A DNA stretch of 64,000 bases from CAG-632 sp963626805. Its GTDB lineage: Bacteria; Bacillota; Clostridia; Lachnospirales; Lachnospiraceae. Of the stretch, positions 45,257 through 54,666 are shown one piece after another (the stretch's first letter is position 1; each line of letters begins with the position of its first letter). The DNA is taken from assembly GCA_963626805.1 (NCBI GenBank), contig CAVFXS010000051.1, forward strand, positions 15,426-79,425. Direction: 5' to 3'. Made by a program: the position numbers and the translations under genes. The notes under the pieces were generated by a model that saw only the letters and a program-made list of their open reading frames with translations, ran no database searches and was not told the DNA's origin.

Positions 45257-46804
45257 CTATTTCCTGTAAAACATGATATTGGTAATTGTAAACTCTGTCT
45301 CATCCTGCGAAATGGTAATCTCCTCCTGCTCCAGAAACTCCAGTGTAAATCCTGCGCGCAGGAACCGTTCCTTTGCTTCTTCATCCCATGCTTCCTGCAC
45401 CAGATTCTCAAGGAAGGTCTCCGGCTTCTCATACAGCTTCCGGATCGAATACTCCGTCTTCTGTGCCAGATGAACCAGGAATGAGTAATAATCTCCGTTC
45501 TTTAAGAACTGATCTCCATACCGGATCTCCAGAATCGCACTGAACTCCTTTAACTCAATGGACTCCTTCTTCTCCAGCTGATCTAACAGCTCATAAAACA
45601 TCTGACCGAAGTTATGAAGAATTCTCTCATCCTCTTTCTCATCCTCATACTTGAAATTCCGGTCCGTTTCTTCCTTTATGATCTTCTCACCGTGATCTGC
45701 CTGCTCTGTCTTATAGGTCAGCATATTGTCAATTGCGTTCAGGTTAAAGCTCTTCTCGATCTTCAGTGCAAACAACGGTGCCAGTATATACCGCATAGCC
45801 GCCGGATCATCCCGCTCCTTCAGCTTCTGAAGACTGCCCCGGAAATCAAACACATTCCGCAGTCTGCGGATCTTCGCCTGATGGATCATCTGATCCGCAA
45901 TATTCTGCAGGTCGGTTGTTTCCCGGATCAGCTCTCCATGCCGGTGTATCGTCTTCTTCAGCTCTGTTTCCAGACGGCTGATTTCCTCCAGGGAACGATA
46001 AAATGCAGTCGTTTCCTTCGCTCCGGCTTCATTTACACTCGCCTTCGCCAGTGTCTGCTCGATCAATGCCTTGTTCTTGGCAAACAGCTTCTGCTCCTCT
46101 TCAAACCATCTGGCAACGGTCGCCATATAATTCTCACAGGCCTCCGCTCCCTTAAACACATCATGGCTCAGCAATGCTATGACGGACTCCTTCTGTGCCA
46201 GCAGACGTTTCACCTCACTGTTGATCCGGTGAACCACTTCTATACCGCCTTTGAAGTTCTTCGCTGTGATCATCTTCTCCAGGAGCAGCTGCTGCACACT
46301 GATCTTGCTCTCATCCTTCACTTCCTTGGTATCCAGATAAAACTCGATTCCCTCTGCCGTAATATGATATCTTACAACCTGATCCTCAATCTCGCTCTCG
46401 ATCAGCTTTACTCTGGCTGTCTTCCGCTTCTTATCCTCCGGATCAAAGAAATGAAACTCAAACGGTCTTCCGTCATTTTTCAGCTTATCAAATATGTAGC
46501 CTGCCAGCTCGCTCTCTTCCTCCGGCGACTCCTGCAAACGAAAATCCCGATGCAGAAGTTCCAGTAAAAATGTCTCATACTGCTCATAGGTAACGGTCTG
46601 CTCATTAAACTGATTCTCATTGATCAGAAACCGCAGGCTGGCCATCGTAATATATCCCATATCCAGGTCGGAATACTTGCCATCCTTGTACTGGGTAAAT
46701 GTTGTCTCATTTAAAACAAAAAAAGGATAGTACTTCCGCAGATTCTGCATCCGGGCATGATGCTCTTCCATTATATCGTTAATCATGATGTAGTTCTCTG
46801 CCAC
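45257..46804 (-). CDS. jetA: JetA/MksF-like kleisin (Wadjet JetA family)
   Basis: A 515-residue protein. Residues 1-150 form an N-terminal winged-helix-like domain with a conserved YYPFFVLNETTFTQY, the middle (about 180-330) is long helices or coiled coil, and the C-terminus is a small winged-helix-like end. This matches JetA of the Wadjet type III-like group and MksF kleisins. The GTG at 46804 is nine bases after AGGAGG; a TTG at 46810 is only three bases away. First gene of the jetABC operon, under a promoter at 46843-46871. Confidence 0.8.
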   Translation of the reverse strand: MAENYIMINDIMEEHHARMQNLRKYYPFFVLNETTFTQYKDGKYSDLDMGYITMASLRFLINENQFNEQTVTYEQYETFLLELLHRDFRLQESPEEESELAGYIFDKLKNDGRPFEFHFFDPEDKKRKTARVKLIESEIEDQVVRYHITAEGIEFYLDTKEVKDESKISVQQLLLEKMITAKNFKGGIEVVHRINSEVKRLLAQKESVIALLSHDVFKGAEACENYMATVARWFEEEQKLFAKNKALIEQTLAKASVNEAGAKETTAFYRSLEEISRLETELKKTIHRHGELIRETTDLQNIADQMIHQAKIRRLRNVFDFRGSLQKLKERDDPAAMRYILAPLFALKIEKSFNLNAIDNMLTYKTEQADHGEKIIKEETDRNFKYEDEKEDERILHNFGQMFYELLDQLEKKESIELKEFSAILEIRYGDQFLKNGDYYSFLVHLAQKTEYSIRKLYEKPETFLENLVQEAWDEEAKERFLRAGFTLEFLEQEEITISQDETEFTITNIMFYRK

Positions 46805-46842
46805 CGACAATATCCTCCTGTAATCGATTCAAAACCACACTA

Positions 46843-46871
46843 AGTGTACCACAAGGCGGCTGTAAAACCAA
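46843..46871 (-). promoter_or_regulatory. jetABC promoter
   Basis: Minus strand TTGGTT (46871-46866), 17 bases, TACACT (46848-46843). It directly follows the fba terminator, so the operon is transcribed independently. Confidence 0.55.
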
Positions 46872-46883
46872 GTGCTTCCACAT

Positions 46884-46928
46884 AAAAAATGCCCCGAACA
46901 CAGACATTCCTGCCTGTCTCCGGAGCAT
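46884..46928 (-). terminator. fba terminator
   Basis: Stem of ATGCCCCG (46889-46896) with CGGAGCAT (46921-46928), with one G-U pair, an inner ACAG/CTGT pair, and TTTTTT on the minus strand. It lies 36 bp past the fba stop. Confidence 0.85.
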
Positions 46929-46963
46929 TGAGATTCATCCTGTTAAGAAATCTGATTTAGATA

Positions 46964-47827
46964 TTAAGCCTTACCTACAGATCCGAATAATTCCATCTTC
47001 TCTTTTACAGTTGCCTTAATAGCTTCTGTACCAGGTGCTAATAACTTACGTGGGTCAAATCCCTTACCCTCTAAGTCCTTACCAGCCTCGATGTACTTAC
47101 GTGTAGCATCTGCGAATGATAACTGACACTCTGTGTTAACGTTGATCTTAGATACACCAAGAGAGATAGCCTTCTGGATCATATCTGCCGGAATGCCTGT
47201 ACCACCATGAAGAACTAATGGCATAGCACCTGTCTTCTGCTGGATAGCATCCAATGTCTCGAAGGAAAGGCCCTTCCAATTTGCAGGATACTTACCATGA
47301 ATGTTACCGATACCGGCTGCAAGCATATCAACGCCGAGATCTGCAATGATCTTGCACTCGTTAGGATCTGCACACTCGCCCATACCTACAACACCATCTT
47401 CTTCACCACCGATGGAACCAACTTCGCATTCGATAGAAAGACCTAACTGATGAGCAACATTTACTAACTCTGTAGACTTAGCAAGATTCTCTTCAAATGG
47501 ATAATGTGAACCATCAAACATGATAGAAGTAAATCCAGCCTGAATGCACTTATAGCATCCTTCGTAAGTACCATGATCCAGATGAAGTGCTACAGGAACG
47601 GTGATTCCCAGCTCATCATGCATAGCCTTAACCATAGCTGCTACAGTCTTAAAACCTGTCATATACTTACCTGCGCCCTCAGATACACCAAGGATAACCG
47701 GTGACTGTAATTCCTCTGCTGTTAAAAGAACTGCCTTTGTCCACTCAAGGTTGTTAATATTGAACTGTCCAACTGCATAATGTCCTTCCTTAGCTTTCTT
47801 TAACATTTCTGTTGCTGAAACTAACAT
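46964..47827 (-). CDS. fba: Class II fructose-bisphosphate aldolase
   Basis: A 287-residue zinc aldolase of glycolysis. It has the zinc ligands in HLDHGTYEGC and VLHGGTGIP, plus GSHYPFEENLAKS and the GIGNIHGKYP motif with a third His. Length is normal. GGAGG precedes the ATG. Codon use is strongly biased, as for a highly expressed gene. Monocistronic with its own promoter and terminator. Confidence 0.97.
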   Translation of the reverse strand: MLVSATEMLKKAKEGHYAVGQFNINNLEWTKAVLLTAEELQSPVILGVSEGAGKYMTGFKTVAAMVKAMHDELGITVPVALHLDHGTYEGCYKCIQAGFTSIMFDGSHYPFEENLAKSTELVNVAHQLGLSIECEVGSIGGEEDGVVGMGECADPNECKIIADLGVDMLAAGIGNIHGKYPANWKGLSFETLDAIQQKTGAMPLVLHGGTGIPADMIQKAISLGVSKINVNTECQLSFADATRKYIEAGKDLEGKGFDPRKLLAPGTEAIKATVKEKMELFGSVGKA

Positions 47828-47884
47828 ATCAATTCCTCCATTGTTATAATTATATTGTCACATTTTCATGCGCTTTTATAAGGT

Positions 47885-47913
47885 CAGTATACCCTATTTT
47901 CTTACAGAAATAA
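47885..47913 (-). promoter_or_regulatory. fba promoter (probable)
   Basis: Minus strand TTTATT (47913-47908), 17 bases, TATACT (47890-47885) preceded by GGG. The -35 is weak. +1 is near 47878. Confidence 0.5.
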
Positions 47914-47950
47914 AGTAGAAAATATCTCAAAAAAGCATGAAAAAATCGCT

Positions 47951-48400
47951 TCATATCCAATATTTTAATAAATCCCCGATCAGATCTATATGGAACCCGA
48001 TCAAAAGCACATTTTTCAGCATCACATTTACTACTATGATCCCCAATGCCACATAGCAAAACCAGACACGCAGATAGTAATAACGTTTCCCATTCCTACG
48101 GATCAGGGTAATGATCTCGCCAATATAGTATTCCATCAGGATAGCTGCCGTAAATATCACCAGGGGATGGTCGATAAAGGAGCGCCAGAGCTTCAGCTGA
48201 AGCAGTTCATACACGGCTCTTGTGCCTCCACATCCCGGACAGTAGACATGTAGGACCTCATGAAAAAAGCAGGGACCTTTCAGAAACTGAATGCCCGGCA
48301 GATATTTCCAGAGCAATACCAGGATCAGTGCTACGATGCCTCCGACTGTTACCCATATGAATTTTGTCCATTCCTGTTTCATGAATTGCTGTTGTTCCAT
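47951..48400 (-). CDS. DUF2752 membrane protein
   Basis: A 149-residue protein with four hydrophobic segments and the DUF2752 signature CPGCGGTRA after the first helix. It is a small membrane family of unknown role. AAAGGAG lies before the ATG. It stands alone, followed at a distance by fba. Confidence 0.9.
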   Translation of the reverse strand: MEQQQFMKQEWTKFIWVTVGGIVALILVLLWKYLPGIQFLKGPCFFHEVLHVYCPGCGGTRAVYELLQLKLWRSFIDHPLVIFTAAILMEYYIGEIITLIRRNGKRYYYLRVWFCYVALGIIVVNVMLKNVLLIGFHIDLIGDLLKYWI

Positions 48401-48562
48401 AACCGACTCCTTTGCTATGGCTCATTGTATCACGTCGCCTATCGGCTCCATGTTTGTTTTCGCATTATGTCAGTATGCACAAGTGCATCCCGTCGCAATG
48501 CTCATTGTATCATATCCGGGTGGGACTGTCACCGGTCGTTTTCGGAATGCAACAGATATGTG

Positions 48563-48659
48563 CTTGTCGTCCCCGATGCAGGCAATCGGCGATATATGCA
48601 CTTGCCGTCCAAGATACAGGCAATCGGTGATATATGCACTTGCTCCTGTATCTTGGGAC
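48563..48659 (+). repeat. Composite dispersed repeat, copy B: left module
   Basis: Two 38-bp tandem units (48563-48600 and 48601-48638) share GCAATCGG then GATATATGCA. A third, partial unit turns into CCTGTATCTTGGGACT. That strand pairs with GTCCAAGATACAGG (48607-48620) in a 14-bp stem with one bulge and a 24-base loop. Copy A at 25161-25342 has the same closing strand and a similar unit. Upstream, CTCATTGTATCA occurs twice (48421 and 48501). Confidence 0.75.
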
Positions 48660-48732
48660 TGGAGGAGGCATGCACGAATTTCCTCTATAACTGACTTCCA
48701 AAGCAAAACACGACACCACTCTGCTAACAGCT

Positions 48733-48805
48733 TTCGGAGCGAATGATGATTCTATGAAGGGACGTTTGCACCCGCCGGTACTTAGTGAGTGCATGGCACA
48801 GATTT
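48733..48805 (+). repeat. Composite dispersed repeat, copy B: 73-bp right module
   Basis: 65 of 73 positions match 25435-25507, same orientation. It ends 70 bp before the TTG start of the AraC gene. The rest of the 474-bp gap (48401-48874) shows no gene. Confidence 0.85.
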
Positions 48806-48874
48806 TCAGATTGCCATTTCAGAAAGAATATGATAGTGTTTTTATAGTGAGGTTTTACCGGAAGGGAGTTACCA

Positions 48875-50098
48875 TTGAATACAGATTCTTATATTTTATT
48901 TATTAATTACCTATATAATATCAACAATATTCCAATCTGCCTGATTGAAAATCAGACACCGATCCTGCAGATTCCGTCTGCCGACTGGTTTTATCCGGCG
49001 ATTCAGCCCTATGTAGAAAGTATGCTTGAACGGAATCAGGACGTCACTTATATGTCCACCTCTTATGAGGCTCTTTATGGCCTGATCCGTATTCGTAAAA
49101 ATCATCAACTGATTTTTGTAGGTCCTTACTTTACCACCCCGGTCACACAGGATTATCTGTCTCTGCTCATGACTCAGTTAAAGGTCAACGATGCTGATCA
49201 TGATCACTGCAAGATTTATCTGACCGGCATTCCAAGCGGCCCCCTGCACCGTTTCCTCTCTTATCTGTCATGTTTAAACTTTGGATTCAATCATGACATT
49301 CTGCCGATTGAGGAGATGGATTATAATCCAAATATTCGCAATCAGGAGGCATTGATCCAAAAAACCTATACGACTGCCACATATGAATCCAGAGAAAATG
49401 ATATGCCACATAATACCTACCTGCATGAAATGCGCCGTCTGGAGCTGATTGCAAATGGCGATACCGAGGGTATGCGGAAATTGATTGCAACACCAGTTCC
49501 CGGAAATCAGGGTCATATCGGAAGTGATGCTCTGCGGCAGGCCAAAAATATTTTTATTGCCGCCTGCACCCTATATACCAGAGCTGCGATTTCAGGTGGA
49601 CTGGATGCGGAAGAAGCATATAACTTAAGCGATGTCTATATTCAGACCAGTGAAACTTATAAGAGTGTAGCAGATGTGGAACGTCTGATGCGTCAGATGC
49701 CGATGGATTTTACAGAACGTGTAGAACGAGAGGTCAAATTCAAAAATGCCTCCCCTTCCATCGTTGCCGCAATTCACTATATCAAAGAGCATGTGAACCA
49801 GCCGATTCAGGCTCAGGATATCGCCCAACATATAAACTTAAGTACATCTTATTTTCTGAAACGCTTTAAGTCAGAAACCGGCGTCGGCATTTCTGAGTTT
49901 ATTAATCAGGTAAAGATTGAAGAAGCCTGTGCACTTCTAACCTATACAGAGAAGTCTCTGACAGAAATTAGCAACTACCTCTACTTCTCCAGTCAAAGTT
50001 ACTTCCAGAATGTATTTAAGAAAATCATGGGTGTGACTCCGGGCGTATACCGTAATATCAAAAAGGCTCCCCCATTTATTAAAAAAAACCATAGATAA
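48875..50098 (+). CDS. AraC family transcriptional regulator
   Basis: A 407-residue regulator. The first 280 residues form a sensor region like those of clostridial AraC proteins that lack known ligands (ICLIENQTPILQIP, GRIRKNHQLIFVGPY-like IRKNHQLIFVGPY). The C-terminus carries two helix-turn-helix units: QAQDIAQHINLSTSYFLKRF and LTEISNYLYFSSQSYFQNVF followed by the GVTPGVYR end. The start is a TTG at 48875, six bases after GAAGGGAG; no in-frame ATG near it has a site. It lies 70 bp after repeat copy B. Confidence 0.88.
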   Translation: MNTDSYILFINYLYNINNIPICLIENQTPILQIPSADWFYPAIQPYVESMLERNQDVTYMSTSYEALYGLIRIRKNHQLIFVGPYFTTPVTQDYLSLLMTQLKVNDADHDHCKIYLTGIPSGPLHRFLSYLSCLNFGFNHDILPIEEMDYNPNIRNQEALIQKTYTTATYESRENDMPHNTYLHEMRRLELIANGDTEGMRKLIATPVPGNQGHIGSDALRQAKNIFIAACTLYTRAAISGGLDAEEAYNLSDVYIQTSETYKSVADVERLMRQMPMDFTERVEREVKFKNASPSIVAAIHYIKEHVNQPIQAQDIAQHINLSTSYFLKRFKSETGVGISEFINQVKIEEACALLTYTEKSLTEISNYLYFSSQSYFQNVFKKIMGVTPGVYRNIKKAPPFIKKNHR

Positions 50099-50104
50099 GA
50101 GGAA

Positions 50105-51229
50105 TCACGGATGCTTTTTTCTGTACATATCACTCAGGGAAAAGCTGAATTCCTCCATCATCTGCTTCCCGACCTGGCGAAGCACCTGGCGATAATCCGG
50201 ATTTTTCTGAAGCTGCTTTCGAAGCAGTTTTCTTTTCTTCTTTCCTTCTCTGCCACCCAGGTCATTCAACGTCCGCACCTCTGCCTGCGAGATCCATTCA
50301 AACAACAGATTGACAATCCGCCTGCGTTCCTCCAGCGAGAGTGAATAAATCCAGTTATGCATTGTCTGGTCAAATAACTGACTATCCTTATCTCTTTGCG
50401 GAATTGTCACAAATCCGGTTCTGAATACTCTCCAGGATCCGGGATCATGCTGCCGGAATCTACTTTCGTTGCTATTGATTACCTGATAATTTCGGTCCTG
50501 TTCCAACAACATTCCTATAAAGGAGGATTCTGGGACATATTTCCGGATTTTATCCCGAATTCTTTCATAACCAGCACTTCTTAGTATACTCTTTGCAAAA
50601 CCCGGTCCATCATTATTATAAATCTGCCGTATCTGTTCCTGAACAGACGGCTTCGCCTTTGCCGCTGCATATACTGCCAGATTTCCTCCCTTAGAATGCC
50701 CGCCCAGAATCAAATGAACGGCATCTCTCTGTCTGAGCTTCTCTGCTACCAGATTCAGATATATAACCGCCCGCCGCTGCGCCGGAACCACTTCAAAGCA
50801 CATATGAAAATTCTCCTTCCAGCCGATCATCGTATTATCTGTCCCCCGAAATGCGATAAAATATAACTCCGGATTCACTTCCATACACAGTGCCGCAAAC
50901 TGACTCTGCCGTTCTTCATCCAGCAGAGTCTGATAATACATCAGTTTTAGCTCCGCAAAGCGTCTGGTCTCTGCCATCCGTCTCATATAAAAGGGTGCCA
51001 TTTTAATTAAAGAAAACTCCCGTAATATTTTCCGCTCGCTCTCCGTTTCCCAGAATTGTTCCGATGCTTCCCTGAGGGTTATTGCACACTCCTCCCACGG
51101 GGATGCCACAATGGATTGAAATTCCACATAAGCCAGATTGGATAACAATAATCCGTCCACTTCATTAAACGGACTTTCCTCAAAGCTTAAATCTCCTCTC
51201 CAATTCAGATAATCGATCATTGTTCCCAT
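50105..51229 (-). CDS. Mbeg1-like (DUF2974) alpha/beta-hydrolase
   Basis: A 374-residue protein of the Mbeg1-like family with a lipase-type fold. The nucleophile elbow is HLILGGHSKGGNLAVYAA (G-H-S-K-G) and YFIAFRGTDNT sits upstream as in class 3 lipases. No signal peptide is seen, so it is probably cytoplasmic. Start 51229 follows GAGGTG at six bases. The natural ester is unknown. Convergent with the AraC gene, 6 bp apart. Confidence 0.87.
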   Translation of the reverse strand: MGTMIDYLNWRGDLSFEESPFNEVDGLLLSNLAYVEFQSIVASPWEECAITLREASEQFWETESERKILREFSLIKMAPFYMRRMAETRRFAELKLMYYQTLLDEERQSQFAALCMEVNPELYFIAFRGTDNTMIGWKENFHMCFEVVPAQRRAVIYLNLVAEKLRQRDAVHLILGGHSKGGNLAVYAAAKAKPSVQEQIRQIYNNDGPGFAKSILRSAGYERIRDKIRKYVPESSFIGMLLEQDRNYQVINSNESRFRQHDPGSWRVFRTGFVTIPQRDKDSQLFDQTMHNWIYSLSLEERRRIVNLLFEWISQAEVRTLNDLGGREGKKKRKLLRKQLQKNPDYRQVLRQVGKQMMEEFSFSLSDMYRKKHP

Positions 51230-51446
51230 CTACTCACCTCACATTCTACTATATTATTTAGTATTTACAGATGGTCATGGAAATTATGCCGATACTTTTT
51301 ATTTTCTTACGATTCTTCATATCCTCCTAAGGAAATGTTTATATTTTCATCATTTTTTGAACACAGATTAAACACACTTTTCCCGTATATTAAAACTTGT
51401 AAGAGCTTTTCATATATTTGAATCCTCTCTCCCCTCATTTAAGAAG

Positions 51447-51476
51447 TGACCGGAGCTTCGAAAGAAGCTCCGGTCA
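51447..51476. terminator. Strong hairpin after the acyl-CoA ligase
   Basis: Twelve-base perfect arms (TGACCGGAGCTT and its complement) with a 6-base loop. ATTTTTTAT follows on the plus strand; on the minus strand, downstream of the ligase, the tail is only CTTCTTA. The hairpin fits the ligase 3' end, but the better U-tract faces the other way. Confidence 0.65.
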
Positions 51477-51480
51477 TTTT

Positions 51481-53115
51481 TTATGCTTTATTCTGTTCTG
51501 CTACCAGATGTTCTGCTCCGTAAATCTTACGCAGCTTCGGTTTTTCAATCTTACCGGTAGGATTTCGCGGTATATCCGCAAAAATGATCTTCTTTGGTCG
51601 CTTATAACGTGGAAGTGCCAGACAGAACTGGTTCATTTCCTCTGCTGTGTAGCTGAAACCATCCTTAATCTCAATGATCGCCGCCGTAATTTCACCCAAC
51701 CGCTTATCCGGCAGGCCAATGACTGCCACATCCTTGACTGCGGAATGACTTCGGATGAAATCTTCAATCTGTACCGGATAAATATTCTCACCACCACTGA
51801 TGATGACATCCTTCTTCCGATCTACCAGGAAGATAAATCCATCCTCATCCTGCATTGCCATATCACCGGTGTAGAGCCAGTCACCCTTTAAGATCTCAGC
51901 TGTTGCTTCCGGATTCTTATAATAGCAGGTCATGACACCCGGTCCCTTGACGCAAAGTTCTCCGACCTCTCCCTGTTTCACCTCATTGCCAACCTCATCA
52001 ACGATCTTAACCTCCCAGCCGTAGCCAGGCACACCAATGGCACCTACTTTATGGATATTCTCAACGCCAAGATGCACACAACCAGGTCCGATAGATTCAG
52101 ACAATCCGTAGTTTGTATCATACTGATGCTTCGGGAAGTAAGACTTCCAGCGCTTGATCAGACTCGGTGGTACCGGCTGTGCTCCAATATGCATCAACCT
52201 TAACTGATCCAGCTGATAATCTTCTAATTTAATATCGCCACGATCCAGAGCATCCAGAATATCCTGTGCCCACGGAACCAGAAGCCATACGATCGTACAT
52301 TGCTCCTTCGAAATCGCATCCATGATAAACTCCGGCTTAGTACCCTTTAGAAGAACTGCCTTACCACCGGATATCAGACTTCCAAACCAATGCATTTTTG
52401 CTCCGGTATGATAAAGTGGCGGAATACAGAGGAATACGTCCTCCTTCGTCTGTCCGTGATGGTTCTGCTCTACCTTCGCCGCATGCATCAGACTGATATG
52501 ATTATGTAAAATCGCTTTCGGAAAACCAGTTGTTCCGGATGAGAAATAAATAGCCGCATTATCATCATCCCGTATCTCGATCTCCGGCTTCCGGCTGGAG
52601 CAGTTCGCTACCATGCTGTTATAATCCTCTGCAAAACTCGGGCAGTTATCGCCCACATAGAATAGCAGACGATTGATACTGATTTCCTCTGCAATCTCCT
52701 CTACCCGTCCGATGAATTCCGGTCCGAATACCAGAATATTCACATCTGCCAAATCCAGGCAATACTGGATCTCATCCGATGCATATCGGAAGTTCAAAGG
52801 CACCGCCAGTGCGCCGGTCTTTAAAATACCGAAGTAGATCGGCAGCCATTCCAGGCAATTCATCAACAGGATTCCGACCTTATCGTCCTTTTTGATTCCA
52901 CGGCTTAATAAAAGATTGGCAAATCGGTTTGCCTTCTCATCAAATACGCTCCATGTAATTTCACGCCGATAATGAACCAATGGATTCGGTTCCATTAATT
53001 CATACTCTTTCCATGTAACACGGCGGCGTTCCTTAATCTCCGGATTAATCTCAACCAATGCCACATCATTGGCATACTCCCCGGCATTCCGTTCCAGTAA
53101 ATCTGTAATCGGCAT
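51481..53115 (-). CDS. Acyl-CoA synthetase (AMP-forming ligase)
   Basis: A 544-residue class I adenylate-forming enzyme. It has IYFSSGTTGFPKAIL (phosphate-binding loop), TNYGLSESIG, YTGDMAMQDEDGFI and LVDRKKDVIISGGENIYP, and a C-terminal Lys in RNPTGKIEK. It activates a carboxylate to acyl-AMP and then acyl-CoA. An extra N-terminal segment holds a second RR-x-TW motif before the usual ITWSVFDEKANRFA, giving a 40-residue extension. The acid substrate is not clear. No beta-oxidation genes are adjacent. Confidence 0.92.
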   Translation of the reverse strand: MPITDLLERNAGEYANDVALVEINPEIKERRRVTWKEYELMEPNPLVHYRREITWSVFDEKANRFANLLLSRGIKKDDKVGILLMNCLEWLPIYFGILKTGALAVPLNFRYASDEIQYCLDLADVNILVFGPEFIGRVEEIAEEISINRLLFYVGDNCPSFAEDYNSMVANCSSRKPEIEIRDDDNAAIYFSSGTTGFPKAILHNHISLMHAAKVEQNHHGQTKEDVFLCIPPLYHTGAKMHWFGSLISGGKAVLLKGTKPEFIMDAISKEQCTIVWLLVPWAQDILDALDRGDIKLEDYQLDQLRLMHIGAQPVPPSLIKRWKSYFPKHQYDTNYGLSESIGPGCVHLGVENIHKVGAIGVPGYGWEVKIVDEVGNEVKQGEVGELCVKGPGVMTCYYKNPEATAEILKGDWLYTGDMAMQDEDGFIFLVDRKKDVIISGGENIYPVQIEDFIRSHSAVKDVAVIGLPDKRLGEITAAIIEIKDGFSYTAEEMNQFCLALPRYKRPKKIIFADIPRNPTGKIEKPKLRKIYGAEHLVAEQNKA

Positions 53116-53354
53116 TTCATATTCCTCCTAACAAAAACTACTGACATTTTAGCACGTCACAGTAAAAAAGTAAAGAAAAGAAGAAATTTCATATAAAAAT
53201 AGCTGTTTTTTCAAAAATATCATGAAAAAATGAGATAAGCTGGCATCTAAATCTTGTTTTTTTTGAGAAAATGCACTAGAGTATTAAGGAAGATTTTTTT
53301 TAAGATAAAATATTGTAACCCGAATCTTAAAAACGAAAGGTACAGGTATTTAAA

Positions 53355-54644
53355 ATGAAAAAATACAAGGAAATGAGTAAAGACGAATTATTAACATTGA
53401 AGGCTGCCCTTCAGGAGAAATATGAAGAAGAGCAGTCTAAAGGATTAAGCCTGAATATGGCAAGAGGCAAGCCTGGCTTCTCTCAACTCGCTCTGTCCAT
53501 GGAAATGTTGGATGAGATCAACAGTTCTTCCGATATGAAGACACTGCTTGGCAATGACACCCGAAACTATGGAGATTTGGATGGTATCGGTGAATGTCGT
53601 CAGCTTATGGCCGATATGATGGAAGCAAAGAAAGAAAATATCGTTGTTTATGGCAATTCCAGCTTGAACATCATGTATGATACCGTTTCCCGTTCCATGA
53701 CACATGGAGTCAATGGTTCTACCCCTTGGTGTAAGCTTGATAAGGTGAAATTCCTTTGCCCTGTACCGGGATATGACAGACATTTTAAGATTACAGAATT
53801 TTTCGGCATTGAGATGATCAATGTTCCGTTACTAGATGATGGTCCGGATATGGATCTGGTAGAGCAGTATGTCAATCATGATCCGTCAGTCAAGGGTATC
53901 TGGTGTGTTCCAAAATATGCAAACCCAACCGGTATTTCTTATTCAGATGATGTAGTCAGACGATTTGCTACATTAAAGCCTGCCGCAGAGGATTTCCGTA
54001 TCTTCTGGGATAATGCTTATTGCATCCATCATTTATACATGGATGAGAAGGTTCACATTCTGAGTATTATTGATGAGTGCGAGAAGGCTGGAAATCCGGA
54101 TATGGTTTATATGTTCGGTTCTACGTCCAAGATTACATTCCCCGGTTCCGGTATTTCTGCAATTGCAACCTCACCTAGAAATGTGGAATTCATTAAGAAA
54201 CAGCTGACTGTTCAGACCATTGGTCATGATAAGATCAATCAGTTACGACATACTCGTTTCTTTAAAGATATTAACGGCATGAAGGCTCATATGGATAAGC
54301 ATGCCGAGCTCCTGCGGCCGAAGTTCGAGACAGTCATCAATGAATTTAATCGTGAGCTGACCGGACTGGAAATCGGTACCTGGACCAGACCGGTCGGCGG
54401 ATACTTCATTTCCTTCGATGCTTTAGAGGGTTGTGCTAAGGCTATCGTTGCTAAATGCAAAGAGGCTGGCGTTGTACTGACCGGTGCCGGTGCGACTTTC
54501 CCATATGGCAAGGATCCGAAAGACAGCAACATCCGAATTGCTCCATCGTTCCCTGAACCGGAGGAACTGGAAGCTGCAGCCAAAATTTTTGTTCTCTGCG
54601 TAAAGCTTGTAAGTATTGATAAGTATCTTTCAGAAATGAATTAA
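53355..54644 (+). CDS. Aspartate aminotransferase-like PLP enzyme (class Ic)
   Basis: A 429-residue fold-type I aminotransferase of the PF12897 group. It has SLNMARGKPGF near the start, NPTGISYSDD, the Asn/Tyr cofactor contacts in FWDNAYCIHH, the Schiff-base Lys in FGSTSKITFPGSG and the carboxylate-binding Arg in NIRIAPSFPEPEEL. Corynebacterial relatives are aspartate aminotransferases. ACGAAAGGTACAGG precedes the start. It lies 22 bp before the phosphofructokinase gene, likely in one transcript. Confidence 0.9.
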   Translation: MKKYKEMSKDELLTLKAALQEKYEEEQSKGLSLNMARGKPGFSQLALSMEMLDEINSSSDMKTLLGNDTRNYGDLDGIGECRQLMADMMEAKKENIVVYGNSSLNIMYDTVSRSMTHGVNGSTPWCKLDKVKFLCPVPGYDRHFKITEFFGIEMINVPLLDDGPDMDLVEQYVNHDPSVKGIWCVPKYANPTGISYSDDVVRRFATLKPAAEDFRIFWDNAYCIHHLYMDEKVHILSIIDECEKAGNPDMVYMFGSTSKITFPGSGISAIATSPRNVEFIKKQLTVQTIGHDKINQLRHTRFFKDINGMKAHMDKHAELLRPKFETVINEFNRELTGLEIGTWTRPVGGYFISFDALEGCAKAIVAKCKEAGVVLTGAGATFPYGKDPKDSNIRIAPSFPEPEELEAAAKIFVLCVKLVSIDKYLSEMN

Positions 54645-54666
54645 AATAATTTATCAGGAGAATACC

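Noticed and set aside
53221..53340. A promoter for the aminotransferase gene
   Set aside because: TTGTTT then TAGAGT at 17 bp is too weak in such AT-rich DNA to be listed as a feature.
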